DNA from: Laguncularia racemosa
Lineage: Eukaryota; Streptophyta; Magnoliopsida; Myrtales; Combretaceae
Assembly: GCA_037954665.1 (NCBI GenBank)
Contig: JBBMOL010000021.1
Coordinates: forward strand, 7,316,001-7,380,000
DNA: 64,000 nt
Reading direction: 5' to 3'
The first letter of the stretch is position 1. Every line of letters starts with the position of its first letter. Below the pieces are notes generated by a model, which saw only the letters and a list, made by a program, of their open reading frames with translations, was not told the origin of the DNA and ran no database searches. The position numbers were made by a program, and so were the translations under genes. Shown here one piece after another: positions 21,540-34,300 of this stretch.

Positions 21540-23650
21540 CTTCTTCACTAGACATTCTAAACGACTCTTGTATTCTACTTCATACCTTAGATTAATCTTC
21601 CATGCATACTAGCGCCTCAACATTAAAGGGCGTTAGGCTTGATCACCATTCAGTTAAGATAAGGTCTACAATACTGAATGTTTGTTCAATGACTATTGTT
21701 GATGCAAAAGCAGTAAAAACTTGGTGAGCTATTTAAGAGAAAATTAGATAAGTCTTCTTATGTCTTCTCTACCAATTTAAAATATTGAAATATGTGATAC
21801 TACTATCACTAAATTCAAAGTTAGTATTCAAATAGTGGTCAAGTTTCGTGTACTCATCCTCACTGGCTCAATACCACTTCAACTTTTATGCCATTATTCG
21901 TTGCATAGGGGGGGGGGGGGGGGGGGGGGGGTTTGCCCAAACATAGCACCATAGGAGGCAAGGGATGATGAGGGAGTAACAGGAATTTGACCATTGTATG
22001 TAATCAAAAAATTGAAAAATAAGTATTATGTTATCTAAGTTGCCTATCATAATTCTTATGCTGTAATAATAACATCAGTATCTTGTATGTTTGGAAAATG
22101 TGTCAACAATTTGATAATATAGATTGAAATGTTCTAGAAACATGTCTTTTTTACAACACAGATCTAAAATAAAAATAACAAGATAAATGATAGGCAAGAA
22201 TTTGCCTATAATATAGCAACCATTTGGCAACAATTTCATTAATGGTTACTTAAAGAAATTGGTCATTTTGGGCATCTAGTAGTATCGATAGTATGTTTAT
22301 GGTATTCATTAAGAAAAAGTGAATACTAGCTTAATACACTTAAGAAAATGTTAAAGTACACTAGTGGAAAACTTTAGTAATCTAGTGTATACATCCACAT
22401 CGCTAGGGTGCAATAGTTTGGGATGTTTATTGTAGTATAAGAACATAACGCATCTTTATAGGGGACTATACTTTGCAAAAGTCCATAAGTCAAATTCCAC
22501 CTATGTTTAATGTCTTTTCTAAATTTTTTGAGTTACATTCCATTATTAATACAAAATTTCTTTCATGCCTTCTTTATAGATGAATAGTTAATTAAAAAGG
22601 TAACTACTTGTCTTATGGAAGATATTTTACAATTTAAATAATTCATACCATCTTTAATACAAAGATTTAAAATATAGTAGGCACATTATATGTAGAAAAA
22701 GGTCCTACCTAGCATAAGTTGACATAATGCCTAAAGTTCATCAATAGATGTGATATTTGTAGTCGCATTATCAAAAACAATTGAAAATATCTTTTTTGTT
22801 AACGAGTATTCATTTAAAATAATACTTATTGTCTAGAAAATATTTTATGTTGAATGTCATTCGTTAAATATCATAAGAGCTATTAGTCTTTCCCGTATTG
22901 GTCACATCTAATTTATCCAACGACATGTTATTCCCATATAAGAATCATTTTGTCATTGGTCGGTCTATATGTCCACAAATATAGAAACTTGCATATTAAG
23001 AGAATTAAATATAGCAGTTAATTCATACTTACCGATGTGATAAAGTTTCAACTTAGTTTGTTGCATAGTTTTCATATCAATATTTTTTGAATTAAGAGCC
23101 TCCCATTTGTATTCTAAGTGGTAAACAAAAGATGCATAGCTTTATGATAAGTGACATGTTACTAAGTATTCTGCTAGGGCAATTTTTTGTCTCTCATTAA
23201 AATACCGAAGTAAGCCTAATGACTGCAAACCACCAAACTTGGATATTTGTTGTTGTGACTTGTCTACACAGAACTTCGTTGAGTGCTTCAATCATATGTG
23301 TCTATTCAATATCCCATAACCCTCCTTTTTTTTTTTCCATACGTAACTTGACTGACAGTAGTTGCAATAAACACAAGTACTCCCATTTTCCTTACAATTT
23401 TACGAAAATATTTAGTAAAAATGTTAAATTTAAATGGTATTGGTGGCTCATCACTGGAGCCAGCTTTGCTATGTTTATGGATCGATACTTCTTCCTCCAG
23501 CACTTCCTCGACATCCTCTTCTTCCTCCTCCTCCTCCTCACCACCCTCTTATGGGTGTAATTCATTTTGTCCACCAAAGGTCATGTGCTCAAATCTTGGA
23601 TGGGGCATCATTAAATTCTCTAAACGCTCCTTGGTGAAGTCATGAAGGTT
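21540..23650 (-). pseudogene. hAT-family transposase pseudogene
   Basis: Read on the minus strand, the N-terminal part (about 23650-23280) has an acidic Glu-rich stretch, then a degraded region that could be a BED zinc finger ending NRHMIEALN. The catalytic core (about 22790-22540) reads VFDNATTNITSIDEL, a CAYYILNLCIKDGMNYL block and a KISSIRQ block, matching the (C)AHILNLIVKDGL signature of Ac-like transposases. The C-terminal dimerisation block (about 21720-21560) reads ASTIVIEQTFS and SSLTPFNVEALVCMED. Stops interrupt every domain, including one inside the core signature, so it is inactive. Identifiable blocks are in the expected order across 2.1 kb. Element ends are uncertain. Confidence 0.7.
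21908..21931 (+). repeat. Run of 24 consecutive G
   Basis: An uninterrupted guanine homopolymer in an AT-rich background, inside the hAT pseudogene. A run this long can form G-quadruplexes and is prone to length error in sequencing. Confidence 0.9.
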
Positions 23651-23920
23651 ATAATCTTTCACGTCATAAAATTGCCTTGGCTCATGCCGAAAAAAAAATT
23701 CTTTTGTCACATTTTTCAAAACCTCCCTTCTTACTAGTAAATGAGTAGTGGAAGAAACTAGCTATTTTTTTTTCTTACTAGAGAAATAATACCAATACGA
23801 GAAAAAAAAAAATTTCAAAATTTAGTCACAAAAAAATATACACATGATGAAAGACTATTTTATATGGGCAAAAAAAAAATAGACAAAAGAACTAGATGCA
23901 AGTTAAATAAAATGAAGATG

Positions 23921-24012
23921 TGAGTAAAAAAGAGAGTGAGAGCACAAAAAGCAAATGAGTGAAAAAGAGAGTGAGAGTACAAAAAGTAAGTGAGTAAAGA
24001 AGAGAATGGGAG
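23921..24012 (+). repeat. Minisatellite, 35-bp unit, about 2.6 copies
   Basis: TGAGT restarts at 23921, 23956 and 23991. Units share AAAGAGAGTGAGAG(C/T)ACAAAAAG with few substitutions. Non-coding. Confidence 0.8.
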
Positions 24013-25246
24013 TTTTATCGTGGAGAAGTAAAAGTAAACAAGCAACATATATACATTATCCTTGCAAACGTTCAAAAATTTCTAAACAAGTGAAACATTC
24101 AAATTCAAAATTTCCCTTCTGAATGTCAAAAGACTCAAAGCTTTCAAATTCAAATAATTTTTACACCGTCTAGTTTAGCTTTTTGAAAGACTAAAAACCT
24201 ATTACCTACCCCTCATACTTTTCTTCACAAGCTTTTGAACTGTTTTAAATTTTTGTTTCAAAAATTTTCACGCGTTATCATTTGCCTAAGTCATTCCTAT
24301 CCTTCTATTCTTTTTCCTATCTCTTCCTATCTACTCTCTCCTCTCTTTTCTCTCTTGTGCATCAACTTTGCTTGATAATTCAACAAAGTTTAGTATCTTT
24401 GTAGCCTTCAACAATTAATATTATGTAATGATGTGACATATCCATGTGTTCACACTATTTGTTCACTATTCATCATACACAAGAATAACATTTTACAATT
24501 TTGCTAAACCAAGCCCTTCTCCAATCCATCTGAGAAATGTTGCTCTTTCTTTACACTCAAATCTAGCCTCATTCAACTCCATGTCCCCTATATATATAAT
24601 ATATTAGACATATCGTAGAATCATAACAATGGTGTTGAGTAATATCATTATCTATTTGCATCAATTTAATATTGTTCATCTCCTATTTCAGCTACTAAAT
24701 TCTATTATCATCTGAATTAAAATCCAAATATCTATCCCCTCTTCTATAATTTTCTCTAAACAAACCATTATTGCGAGAAGAAGATAGAGGGAATTGATAT
24801 GGAAGGAGAAAATAGCAATTAATGGAGGGAAGAAAGGTTTTACCCAGATAATATTAACCTTTAGTCGATTTTGGTCAAAGAATGTCTTCTTTAAACCCCA
24901 ACAAACCCAACCACTACCCAAAAAAAAAAAATCATCTGAGCCTCAGCCAGTTAATTGCATGGGTCTAAATGCACCCGAAATCCACCTCCATATAATGTTC
25001 TATTTAAAAAAACTTATCTGGTATCATAATTATATACTTGAGTAGGTGACATCCCAATTCTAATCTGACTTCAGAAAGTACCGACTTATTCCACGGTATC
25101 GTTCTTAAAAGCCTTGCACCGGGGGGTGGGCTCGACCCATCCCTTGATCTTGTTATTGACTTGTCTACCTAGTCGTGCTCATCTAAAATCAGTTACCAGA
25201 GCAACTTAAGGAAAAACCAACCATAAATTTAACCAAAATAAAAAAG
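24013..25246. other. Non-coding AT-rich stretch
   Basis: No recognisable gene or element end. Short open frames at 24688-25045 occur on both strands and lack family signatures. Confidence 0.4.
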
Positions 25247-25258
25247 ATGGAGCTGCAT
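25247..25258. repeat. Left target-site duplication of LINE copy 1
   Basis: ATGGAGCTGCAT, repeated exactly at 30695-30706 after the poly-A tail. Confidence 0.8.
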
Positions 25259-25409
25259 AATTGGAGTAAAAATAAAATTGCAGAAATGCTCTCTACTCTC
25301 TCCTCTCCCTACACACTTCCTATACACTTTCACCCCTAGGAACCATCGTAACTAAACTTTCCTTATCCCAATAATTTATAGGATCCATCTAGTAACTAAT
25401 CACCCATCA

Positions 25410-27149
25410 TGGCAACTCTGGCCAAGGGAGGGCGAACCACCCAAAGGTGACGCTAGAATTGAGGACGACTAGCCATGCTATCAGGAGTGGCCTATCATCA
25501 CCGGTGGAGCTTGATCATAGTGCTCACAAGAGGTTAAACACGCTTCCAGAGGTGGTATTGAAAGTCAACCCAAAAGAGGCAAGACAAATGCCTACTTTTT
25601 CAACTGGGAAAGGCAATAGGCAAGACTTAGCTAGGAAAGGAAATGTGGACCCTTGTGTCCACATGGCTTGTAGCAGGTCTGGCACCTGCAACCACTATCC
25701 CCTTAGCATAAAAACAGCCAAACCACCTAGCTCTACCACACCCTTATCCAAAGAATTTCCTTCTTTTGGAAATTTTACTTTGGAAGAAGTCAATGTGCTG
25801 CTTGAGAATATTGAGGAGCCCAATTGGAAACTGCCTAGCCACGGCCACACAACCACAGCGAGAACTTCGGTCGCCAAAACCTATGCTCAAGCGTGCATCT
25901 CCAAGACGGACGCCACCCCACCGGCATTCAACCTCCAATATATTCCACCGACCACAAAGGGACCATCTCCAATAGTGAAAATCCCTAAAGTTGTGGGGGG
26001 TCTAGGGGCGGAATTTTGGAACAACACACTCGTGGGTTACTTCCTTGGCCGCAAGTTGCCTTACTCCCTAGTCCGGTCTATTGCTTTTAAGCTATAGAAG
26101 GAGCTTAGCCTTGTGGATGTGCTAAGAAGTTTGGAGGGTTTCTTCTATTTCTGCTTCAACTTGGAGAGCGATAAACCCTTATGCTTGAGAAGACATGGCA
26201 TTTTGCCCAACGATTCCTCATCTTTCAAAAATGGAGAAGAGGCATGTCACTTGACAAGCCGCAACCCACAAACGTCCTCGTGTGGGCAACCTTTTCGCGC
26301 ATTCCATGTGAATTCCTAGGAGCGAAAGGGCTAAGCCACATAGTGAGTGGTGTAGGAGTTCCACTCAAGGCTGACATCTTGACATCTAGGAGGCAAAGGG
26401 CAAACCATGCGCGAGTATTAGTGGAACTTAATGCGGGTGATGACTTGGTCACTTGCGTGAGGGTTGATGGTGAGAATGGCGCCACCGCTATTGTCCATGT
26501 GGAGTATCAATGGCTCCCTCCACGTTGTGCAACGTGCAAAGTGTTTGGGCACAAATGCAACCTCGATCAGACACCACAAAGGGATGGTGATGAGACAATG
26601 GGCAAGGAGGGTAGTAAAAGCACTCCACAAGACACTACTAGAAAGAAGGAGCTACGGGGAGAGGAAAAGGAGAAGTATGGAACACCTAATGGCCAATCCT
26701 AGTAACCCAACAGTGCGGCAAGGAAGAGGCCTTCTAAAGGCACAGTAGCAGTAAGTGGGGATGAGCAACATTAGAGGAATGAGGTGCCATTAGAAGGGCA
26801 TAGCCTCACTAAAGGGTCTGATGAGGGACCCGTAGCTTAGAGGAAAATAATGATTGAGGGGATGGAGGTCGACAACGGAATTGAGGCTCCTAGCTTGATT
26901 GTAGGAGAGGTTCCAAATGAGGCCTTACCCTCATCGGCAGCTACTATGGTGTTGGAATCCCCTAGCTACGCGGTGGACATGCTATTGGTTAGTCAAGGCA
27001 GGGAGAAGGAAGAAGGAAGTGATGATTATGAGAATACCCTGCTCAACAAACTATTAGTTCAAATGAACCAAACATCAGGGAATCACCCCACATTTAGCAA
27101 GAGCTTTAGCTCCTCTAGTCGCCGCAAGAGGAGGCGGAACTTCACATAA
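25410..27149 (+). pseudogene. LINE copy 1 ORF1 (DUF4283 / CCHC zinc-knuckle RNA-binding protein)
   Basis: The likely start is ATGGCAACTCTGGCC at about 25410, but a TGA follows within 15 codons. The main open stretch runs from about 25447 to 26097 and contains FNLQYIPPTTKG and NTLVGYFLGRKLPYSLVRS. A stop replaces the Trp expected after FKL. The frame then shifts, and from about 26181 reads LEKTWHFAQRFLIFQKW, VWATFSRIPCEFL, then the knuckle VEYQWLPPRCATCKVFGHKC (about 26499-26560), a C-x2-C-x4-H type site. It ends in a Ser/Arg-rich, basic tail before 27149. ORF1 proteins of plant L1 elements bind their own RNA. Confidence 0.8.
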
Positions 27150-27175
27150 TCAATTATATCCATATCTCCATGTCA

Positions 27176-30100
27176 TTGGCAGCATGGAATGTAAGGGGTT
27201 TCAATGACTCCATCAAGGTTTCGGAGGTTAGGAAGTTGTGTGCTATGCATAGCATTAGCTTTATTGGCTTATTGGAGACAAAAGTGAATGTTGCAAATGA
27301 GGACACCATCAAGAACATGTTAGGTCAACATTGGCAAGTGTAGATTAACACCATGGCACGGAAACACATTTGGATTGCTTGGCAACCAAAGGTCTGGGAT
27401 ATTCGTGTGGAAAAAGAACATACGCAATTCTTACATTGCACCATGACAAACTTGAGAGTACATAGTAATATGGTAATCACTTTTGTTTATGGATCCAATA
27501 GTAACCGGGAACGCAAGGAATTGTGGTTGAACCTTGAGTCGCTAGTCCATAATATAGGAGGAAGGTCGTGGCTAGTCTTGGGTGATTTCAACACAACCCG
27601 ACTAGTTATGGAGAAAAATGGTGGTAGAGCTTTGGTGACGGATGCAATGTTAGATTTCTAAAGATGTCTAGCCAAATTGGAGGTGAAAGACTTAAGATAT
27701 ACTGGGGACTTTTTTATAAGGTCTAATAGACAACATTAAGTGCCTATACTTAGGAAACTTGATCGGGCCATGGTTAGCTTCCCTTGGCTAAACCTATATC
27801 GAATGCTCATTCAGGGATCTTGCATGTTCTAGGTAGTGAAGAACCCAGGCTCATTAAGGAGGGACTCAAATGTCTAAACAAATCTGAATTCTCTAACATC
27901 TCACAAAGAGTCCAAAGTGCAAAGCATCGGTTGGTCCAATTGCAAACCACCATACATGCGACTAGGGACACGACTAGCTTGGAGGAGGAGCATATAGCCT
28001 ATAAGGAGTATTACACATTAAGGGGGGGTGGGGTTGAGCGGGGGAGGAGAGCTTGTTTAAACATAAAGCTAGAACAAAATGGTTGGAGCTGGGTGACAAG
28101 AATACGGCCTATTTCCACAAAGCTATGAAAAGCCTTCATAATCGCAAGTCCATACACAGATTGATTAGGGAGGATGGCAGCGAGGTGGCCAGGGAGAGAG
28201 AGGTCCGGCTGGAAGTCCTTCAATATTTCCAACGCTTATATGATCCACCTACATCTCCTACCACCCCTGTTGATGAGAAGAGCTTTACATCCCAGACTCT
28301 AAATGAACAACAATGACTCACCCTTGATGCTAATTTTTCGAATGAGGAGATAAAATGGGGATTTACATCGCAAGCGAATAGAAAGGCTCCTGGCACAGAT
28401 GGATTCTCTACTCTTTTCTTCAAGGAGGCTTGGGACACTTATAGGTGCAGACATTATCATTGCTACTAGAGAGTTCATGACATCAAGGCGCCTACTGAAA
28501 GAGATCAACAATACTGCCATTACTTTAGTACCTAAAGTGGCCAACCCTACTAGACTGGGGGATTTCAGGCCAATAGCTTGTTGTAATGTCATCTACAAGG
28601 CAATCTCTAAGGTCCTTGTAGCAAGGATGAAATCAGTGTTGCCTACTCTGGTTAGGAGGGAGCAGGCAGCTTTCGTTCCAAGAAAGAGGATAACTGACAA
28701 CATATTCTTAGCCCAAGAGCCCATGGCAAACTACCATTCCCATGTCAGAGCCCCCCGAGGTATGATGAAAGTGGACCTCTAAAAGGCTTATAATACAATT
28801 AGATGGGACTTTGTTCGAGGGGTACTTAAGGCTATGCAGTTTCCTCCCCATTTTTGCCGCCTTATCAGCCAGTGCATATCTACACTGAAATACTCCATCA
28901 ACATCAATGGGGAATTGGTGGGGTTCTTCGCAAGCAAAAGAGGTTTAAGGCAAGGGGATCCTATATCCCCTTACCTGTTCATCCTCTACATGGAAATCCT
29001 CTCCACATAGTTGAGGCAGGTGATCTTGAAACCAGGTTTCTCACTATATTGGAGATGTTAGAACGAATGCTTGACCCACCTTTTTTGCAGATGACCTCCT
29101 CATCTTTGCTAGAGGCAACAAGGAATCTATATTCCTAGTAAAAGAAACCTTACAGGACTTTCAAGCCATCTCGGGTTTGGCAGTAAACAATAGCAAAAGC
29201 AGCATTTTCTTTTCCCATGTCCCAGTAAGCACTAAGGAGGTCATCCTTCAATACACTCAATTTAGTGAAGGCCAACTACCAATACGATACTTAGGGGTTC
29301 CTCTCATTTCCTTAAAGCTCAAAAAACAGGATTGCGAAGGTGTTAGTGGGACGTACCCTATCCCGGATTAACTCTTGGACAGCAAAATATCTATCATATG
29401 CGAGTAGGCTCCAATTAATTAGATCTATCCTATTTTCCATGCAAGTCTACCGGTGTTCCATTTTTCTCCTCCTTAAATCGGTTGTCTCAAAGATAGAACA
29501 ACTACTAAGGAATTTCCTCTGGAGTGGTAACCCACACATATTCACCAAAGCTAAGGTCAAATGGGCTGAACTGTGTCAACCAAAGCGGTGGCCTAGGATA
29601 CCGAATATCCATTTATGGAATAATGCCATCCAAATCAAGAACATATAGAGACTATACAAGGAAGGTGCGAAGAGTTTATGGCCAAAATGGGTTCACTCCA
29701 CTCTACTCAAGGGCAAGAACTTCTGGTCATCCAGAGCACCAGCCATTTGTTCACGGACCTGGAAGAAATTACTAAAGCTAAGAGGCTTGGTAAGGTCTTG
29801 CTTCATCTGGGAACCAAATAATGGCCTTGAAATCTCTTTATGGGCAGACTTCTAGCTCCCAACAGGACCCTGGACACTCTGTTTAGTGCACGTGCCATTA
29901 GTAGTACTGGCTTCCTACACACTACAAGACTATGTTCCATCATGGATGGGAATGAATGGTGTATCCCAGAGGGCCCACTGTAGACTAGTATCAGCATCCC
30001 ATCCTCCCTTAAACCGAACGGTGTAGTGTTGAATCGCTTTCGTTGGAGACATTCAGGAGAGTACACCATCAAGAGTGACTATGGCTTCTTTAACCCTCTA

Positions 30101-30480
30101 GGACCCACTGTACCATAGCAAAGAGTAGTATAAAATAAATCTTCTTTATCTAGACACTCCTTTATACTATGGTTGGCTTGGTTAAGGAAGCTCTCTACCC
30201 TTGATACGGTACACCATTGGGGACTAGTGTAATCCACTACTTGTTTTATGTGTAATTGGCATCAAAAGGACCATGCCCACCTATTCTTTCGGTGCGACTA
30301 CACATCACAAGTTTGGAGTGTAGTTTGTGACTTCTTGCACTACCCAACCTCATCCAACAGCTGGGATAGTGTTACCAAGTTTATGGTGGTGTTAGGGGAC
30401 TCACCAACCCATCAAAGCTGGTGAGCTACACTAACAGTAGCAGTCTAGTGCATATGATGCACCTGGAATAAAGTGCAATT
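27176..30480 (+). pseudogene. LINE copy 1 ORF2 (endonuclease, reverse transcriptase, zf-RVT)
   Basis: The endonuclease starts AAWNVRGFNDSIK (about 27180), with GLLETKVN and WLVLGDFNTTR (about 27570-27600). The reverse transcriptase has ANRKAPGTDGFS, ITLVPKVANPTRLGDFRPIA (about 28519-28576), REQAAFVP, KRGLRQGDPISPYLF (about 28940-28985) and an intact FADDLLIF (from 29084). RYLGVPL follows near 29287. The C-terminal HLFFRC and TSQVW block lies at about 30270-30315. Many stops and frameshifts (for example VDL then stop at 28780) block translation although the catalytic motif survives. Confidence 0.85.
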
Positions 30481-30694
30481 AGGGAAACTCCTCCTAGGGA
30501 TTAGCATGTTAGCCCACCAAATAGGAGCCTATGTTAGGCTATTTTAATCCTAACTCATTGTCTTAGCTCAGATGCTAAGCTTTAGCATGCAAGCACGATT
30601 GTCGATTACGTGTTCTTTGTAACCTTATTTTGCTTGCTCATTGTATTTTCTATCATTCAATAAAATTATCAATTACCCAAAAAAAAAAAAAAAA

Positions 30695-30706
30695 ATGGAG
30701 CTGCAT
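30695..30706. repeat. Right target-site duplication of LINE copy 1
   Basis: ATGGAGCTGCAT immediately after the A-run, identical to 25247-25258. Confidence 0.8.
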
Positions 30707-31366
30707 GCTTGCATTTATATAAAACCTAACAATTGTCCAAAGCGCAAAAAGGACTGAAGAGGGGTGTGGTTGGAAAGAAACAAAAGAACAAAGAAAGCAC
30801 TCAGCCTAAAATAATCCTAAAGGGAGAAGGATCCAACATCTCCAAAGTCCGGCTTACAACCAAGAAACTAGCCAAGAATAATTACTACCCTAACATACTT
30901 AAAACACACATCATATTACTACCTTAACTCTTAGCTTAGTATTACACCCATACTGAAATACATACAATCTAGATGCTGGTACTCTATTAAAGTTCTCCTG
31001 TGGTAGCACTAAAAAAAAAAATCCTCAATTATTGCAAATTCGCAGTATCCTCATACAACTGCTATAAATACAGCAAAGGAAGCTACGTGTCAGAAGGAAT
31101 TCGTTGCATCTGGATGCTAGCGGTCTCAGGGCATGCTATGGAGATCAGGACATTCCAAGAGTGAGAACGGGGGAAGTCACTAGATGATGATCTTTTCCTG
31201 CTGATCTGCCACAAATTATAAGAAATTATCACAACTGACAAACACCCCGTAATTTGGAAAGGTATTACACGGTAGCCTTTTAGAAAAATTAAAAGCTAAG
31301 TACCTTTTCCCATGAGTAAACTTCAGTCCTGAAGTTCAACAAGTGCAAATCCTGTGAAATTCCCCA
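30707..31366. other. Downstream flank of the asparagine synthetase gene
   Basis: Includes the probable 3' UTR of the minus-strand asparagine synthetase gene just below 31367. No separate gene is visible; the 64-codon frame at 30733-30927 lacks any signature. Confidence 0.4.
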
Positions 31367-34300
31367 TCAAACAACTGCTGCAGTCTTCTCTACAGGCACC
31401 TCAGGCAGATTCTGAGATGTCCCATTTGCTAAATTAGCATTCTTTGCATCTACTTCCTCATATGCAGCTGCATGAACACCAAGTGCAGCTCGACCAGAAG
31501 GGTCAAGATTTTTTGACCAGGATGCATCCCACTCAACTGCTTTTGCAGTACTGCAAGCCACACTAGGACCTCCAGGAACGGTAGATCTTGCAGCATTCTG
31601 CAAAGATGTAACTAGTCAATCAATTCCTTGACTGCCAAGTAGAAAACATAAACGAGGCAGCAGAGAAAGACAAGAAAAACAAACAACAAAAACACTCAGG
31701 CCTAAAAAAGATCACACCTTTGGAAAAAATTTCTCAAAGATAGCTCTGTAGTAATATGCCTCTTTTGTGGTAGGGGTATTTTCTGGGTAAACGAAGCTTG
31801 CATTCATCAACATTGCATCAGTAACCTGCCAATAAACCAATATATCAATTGCCAAAAATTTTTGTTTGAATTACCAAAAAAAGTTAAATAGTTCAAAATA
31901 TTGACATTCATATTACTAACTTCCTCATAAATATTTTGTTTTCATAAAAGTAGCATCAAATTGCTCCAAAATTTAGTTATATATATAAGGAATAAGTCCA
32001 TACATGCTGGTTGGCATGATCCTTCAAGCCATCAATCCAACTGTATCCAACTCCATCACTGAACTGTTCCTTCTGCCTATACAATATGTGCTGAAGCAAA
32101 AATAAAAAATAGAATCAACTATACTTAAAAGAGACATATAGCCTAACAACATTAATTATAATGTAAAGACATGTTGGATTTTAATATTATATTAAAGTAT
32201 GAAGTTACAAACCTTTGGTAGATAAGGTTTCTGGTCATCGTCAAAGGCATTGCGCAGAACCCACTTCTCGATCCTTCCAAGATCAGGCCTTACCTGTGAT
32301 TACAGGTCATTTTGAGATTACACGACTCTTGACAAAGGTAAAATTTCAGACAAATCCCAGTTGTCCTTAAAATATACTGCAGCTTTTCAATTGGCCATTG
32401 CAGTAGTCATTAAGCATCAACTACAAGAAAATACTACAGTGCAATAACTACTAATGCATCCATATCTCATGCCTAGGGCTGCAAACGAGCCAAGCTACTC
32501 ATAAGCTACGTAAGCTTGGCTTGCTCAGCCCACTCGGCTAAGCTCAGGCTCAATTAGTAAATAGGTCAAGCTTGAGCTTAAAACAATACTCATTTATTTA
32601 AAAGAGCCAACCTCAAGCTCCAATTTAAGCTTACAAGTAGGCTTGGGAGCAAAGTTTGTAAACCAACTCATTTATATTGTTAATGAGCCAACTCACGAAT
32701 AGACTCATGAACAAATTTATTCATATTGTTATTGAGCTAGCTTATAAACAAGCTCACTAATAAACTTAGGAGCACTCATTTATATTATTAATCAATTAGG
32801 CCGTGAACAAAATCTAGAGTAAACTCATGAGTCGATATATTATATTAAAAATCATATTATATTAAAAAATATATAACATAAGAGGAAACTTCTACGATAT
32901 AGTTACTTAAAACCCATATTTTGAACCTCTGTTTTTTTTCGTTGCCTTCATATTACGTAGTAGTAGTCTTTGAAATATATTATGCTTAAATAATGCATAA
33001 TTTTGTATAGATGCAACCATCTATTATTATTTTATGAATTTTTGTTTGAAATAATTAAATTTTAAATTAATTTCAAAAAAAATGAAAAAGTACATTTTAA
33101 AGTTCTGAATTAATTTCCAGTTTTAATTCGAGTTCAAGCCTATTTTTGTCTCATTTATTTGAACAAGCTCAAACTCAAACTTAGAATTGTCTAAAAGCTT
33201 GTCTATCTAAACAAGTTTGAGCTCAAACTCAAACTCATTTAAGCAATAAACGAGTTCGGCCTAAGGCTTGTTTAGATAAATGAGCTTGGAATTGAGCTTC
33301 AAATTCCTTAACAAGTTCAAGCTCGACCCTATAGTTTTCAAGTTTGGTAAAAGCTCGAATCGATTCGACCTCGATAATTTTTTTAACAAACCAAATCTTG
33401 AGCCTTTAAAAGCTTAGTTCGGCTCAGCTTATTTACAGCCCTACTCGTGGCTTCCTTAGGCACCAATAACTTCTATTTCAATTACAAATTTCAGAAATCT
33501 AAAATTCCCAACCTCCTAACTGTTTTCTATTTTGTATCATAATTCTTGTCAGCTACCAAATATTTTTCTGGTAAGGTTAAGCTACTGATTAATTAGATCC
33601 TATGCGACAAACAACTAGAGAAATATCAATATTTTCACTGAAAATCAAATGAGAATTTTTTTTTTTGAATTTTCCAGTAAGCAAAAGAGAACAATGTCAT
33701 TCAGACAAAATTCAAGAATCAATTCAAATGTTATTTGTTTGTCCTCCAACTAAGGATGCAGGATGTTACCCAAGAAAAGGAAAAAAAAAAAGATACAGGA
33801 TGTTGCATAAAAGAATTTCACTTGTAAGTTTTATTGCTAATTTTATAAGTGAATTATCTTAAACTTCACATGAGCATTTCTTAAACTTCAATTATAAACA
33901 TGCTCAGACATAAACTACAAACATACTCCTCCTAAATTGCTTTAAGATATGATAAAGTTTTGAGACAAAAAAATAAAAATAATAATAATAATAACAGAGA
34001 GAACAGTAAAAGAGTAACCTAGATAGAAATTCAAAGTATCAGATATGTGGTATACTAGCATATAGGTTTTATGATTAAAGGAAGAGCATCTGCAACATAG
34101 AATGAGACAAACTACAGGCATCGAAGTAATCAAAGGTCCTCACTGAAGCTAAAATGGAAAACCAAAGAGTAAAATATTCATGCTAGATTCAGAGATCATG
34201 GTAGCAAAGGCAAATAAGCAGCCAAATAAAATTCCGATGGAAAAACCACGAATATCCCACATATATCCAACAGGTTTGAGTACCTTAAAACTATTGTGCT

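Larger units (their letters stand above)
25259..30694 (+). mobile_element. L1-type LINE retrotransposon, copy 1 (defective)
   Basis: The element is bounded by a 12-bp duplication and ends in CAATAAAATTATCAATTACCC plus a run of A, the same 3' end type as the LINE at 39910-45322. Domain order is plant L1-like: ORF1 with DUF4283 and a CCHC zinc knuckle, then ORF2 with AP-endonuclease, reverse transcriptase and a C-terminal zf-RVT domain. The protein words match copy 2 throughout, so the two are one family. Frameshifts and stops in both ORFs make it unable to move itself. About 5.4 kb, near full length. Confidence 0.9.
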
